Below, piece after piece: positions 63,966-64,000 of a DNA stretch of 64,000 nt. The position numbers and the translations under genes were made by a program. This stretch comes from Saccharina japonica. Taxonomy: Eukaryota > Sar > Phaeophyceae > Laminariales > Laminariaceae. The stretch covers positions 5,001 to 69,000 of the forward strand of contig MEHQ01001566.1 of assembly GCA_008828725.1 (NCBI GenBank), read 5' to 3'. Positions within the stretch are counted from its first letter, which is position 1; the number at the start of each line of letters is the position of its first letter. The notes below the pieces were generated by a model, which was not told the DNA's origin, ran no database searches, and saw nothing but the letters and a program-made list of their open reading frames with translations.

Positions 63966-64000
63966 GGGGGGGGGGGAAGGGTGTACTCATATCGTGCACG

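Noticed and set aside
1..64000. CRISPR arrays, operons, ribosome binding sites, rRNA genes
   Set aside because: The window is intron-rich eukaryotic nuclear DNA. No regular spacer arrays or rRNA-like conserved stretches were seen. Small tRNA genes cannot be excluded without a dedicated scan.

Overview
This is nuclear DNA of a eukaryote with intron-dense genes: short, phase-consistent exons are joined by GT-AG and a few GC-AG introns of 0.3 to 3 kb. The coding exons are rich in Ala, Ser, Gly and Pro tracts, simple repeats and homopolymer runs abound, and there is an internal (TTAGGG)4 tract. The overall look, with a chromatin protein carrying a WP...GW...YF.P.G module that I associate with stramenopiles, suggests a brown alga or close stramenopile relative. 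The taxon is an inference. The sequence is a draft scaffold with an 88-N gap at 14,939-15,026. Layout: (1) 1-6,490 is repeat-rich and no gene is recognised. (2) 6,491 to about 21,962, minus strand, is a large multi-exon chromatin-regulator gene: WP/GW module, ELM2, SANT, PHD finger and two RanBP2-type zinc fingers. A 1,998-bp tandem duplication bounded by CTG arrays duplicates part of its large second exon. (3) 21,883-27,895 is a nearly perfect inverted duplication with about 2.55-kb arms and a 0.9-kb spacer. The arms carry the 5' ends of two head-to-head genes, the chromatin gene (minus) and an unrecognised 204-residue gene (plus). The duplication places the start of the second gene in frame with the end of the chromatin gene's first exon. 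(4) 28,431-34,512 is intergenic: telomere-type repeat, a folded gag-like relic with a nested A-tailed insertion, and a region dense in TAACATTATGTTA-like motifs. (5) 34,513-37,872, plus strand, is an unrecognised three-exon gene broken by a 95-bp tandem duplication. (6) 39,810-51,310, minus strand, is a polypyrimidine-tract-binding (PTB/hnRNP L-like) protein with three RRMs and a huge low-complexity linker. (7) 51,637 to beyond the window end, plus strand, is a zuotin/DNAJC2 ribosome-associated J-protein. Genes 6 and 7 are divergent, with starts 326 bp apart. How the genes fit together: the PTB and zuotin genes are housekeeping functions (splicing regulation and co-translational folding) sharing a short divergent promoter. 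The chromatin gene and the 204-residue gene form a second divergent pair whose shared 5' region has been inverted and duplicated. Introns of the zuotin gene are loaded with copies of a non-coding element that begins with a G-run. Several short palindromic motifs recur across introns and intergenic DNA.
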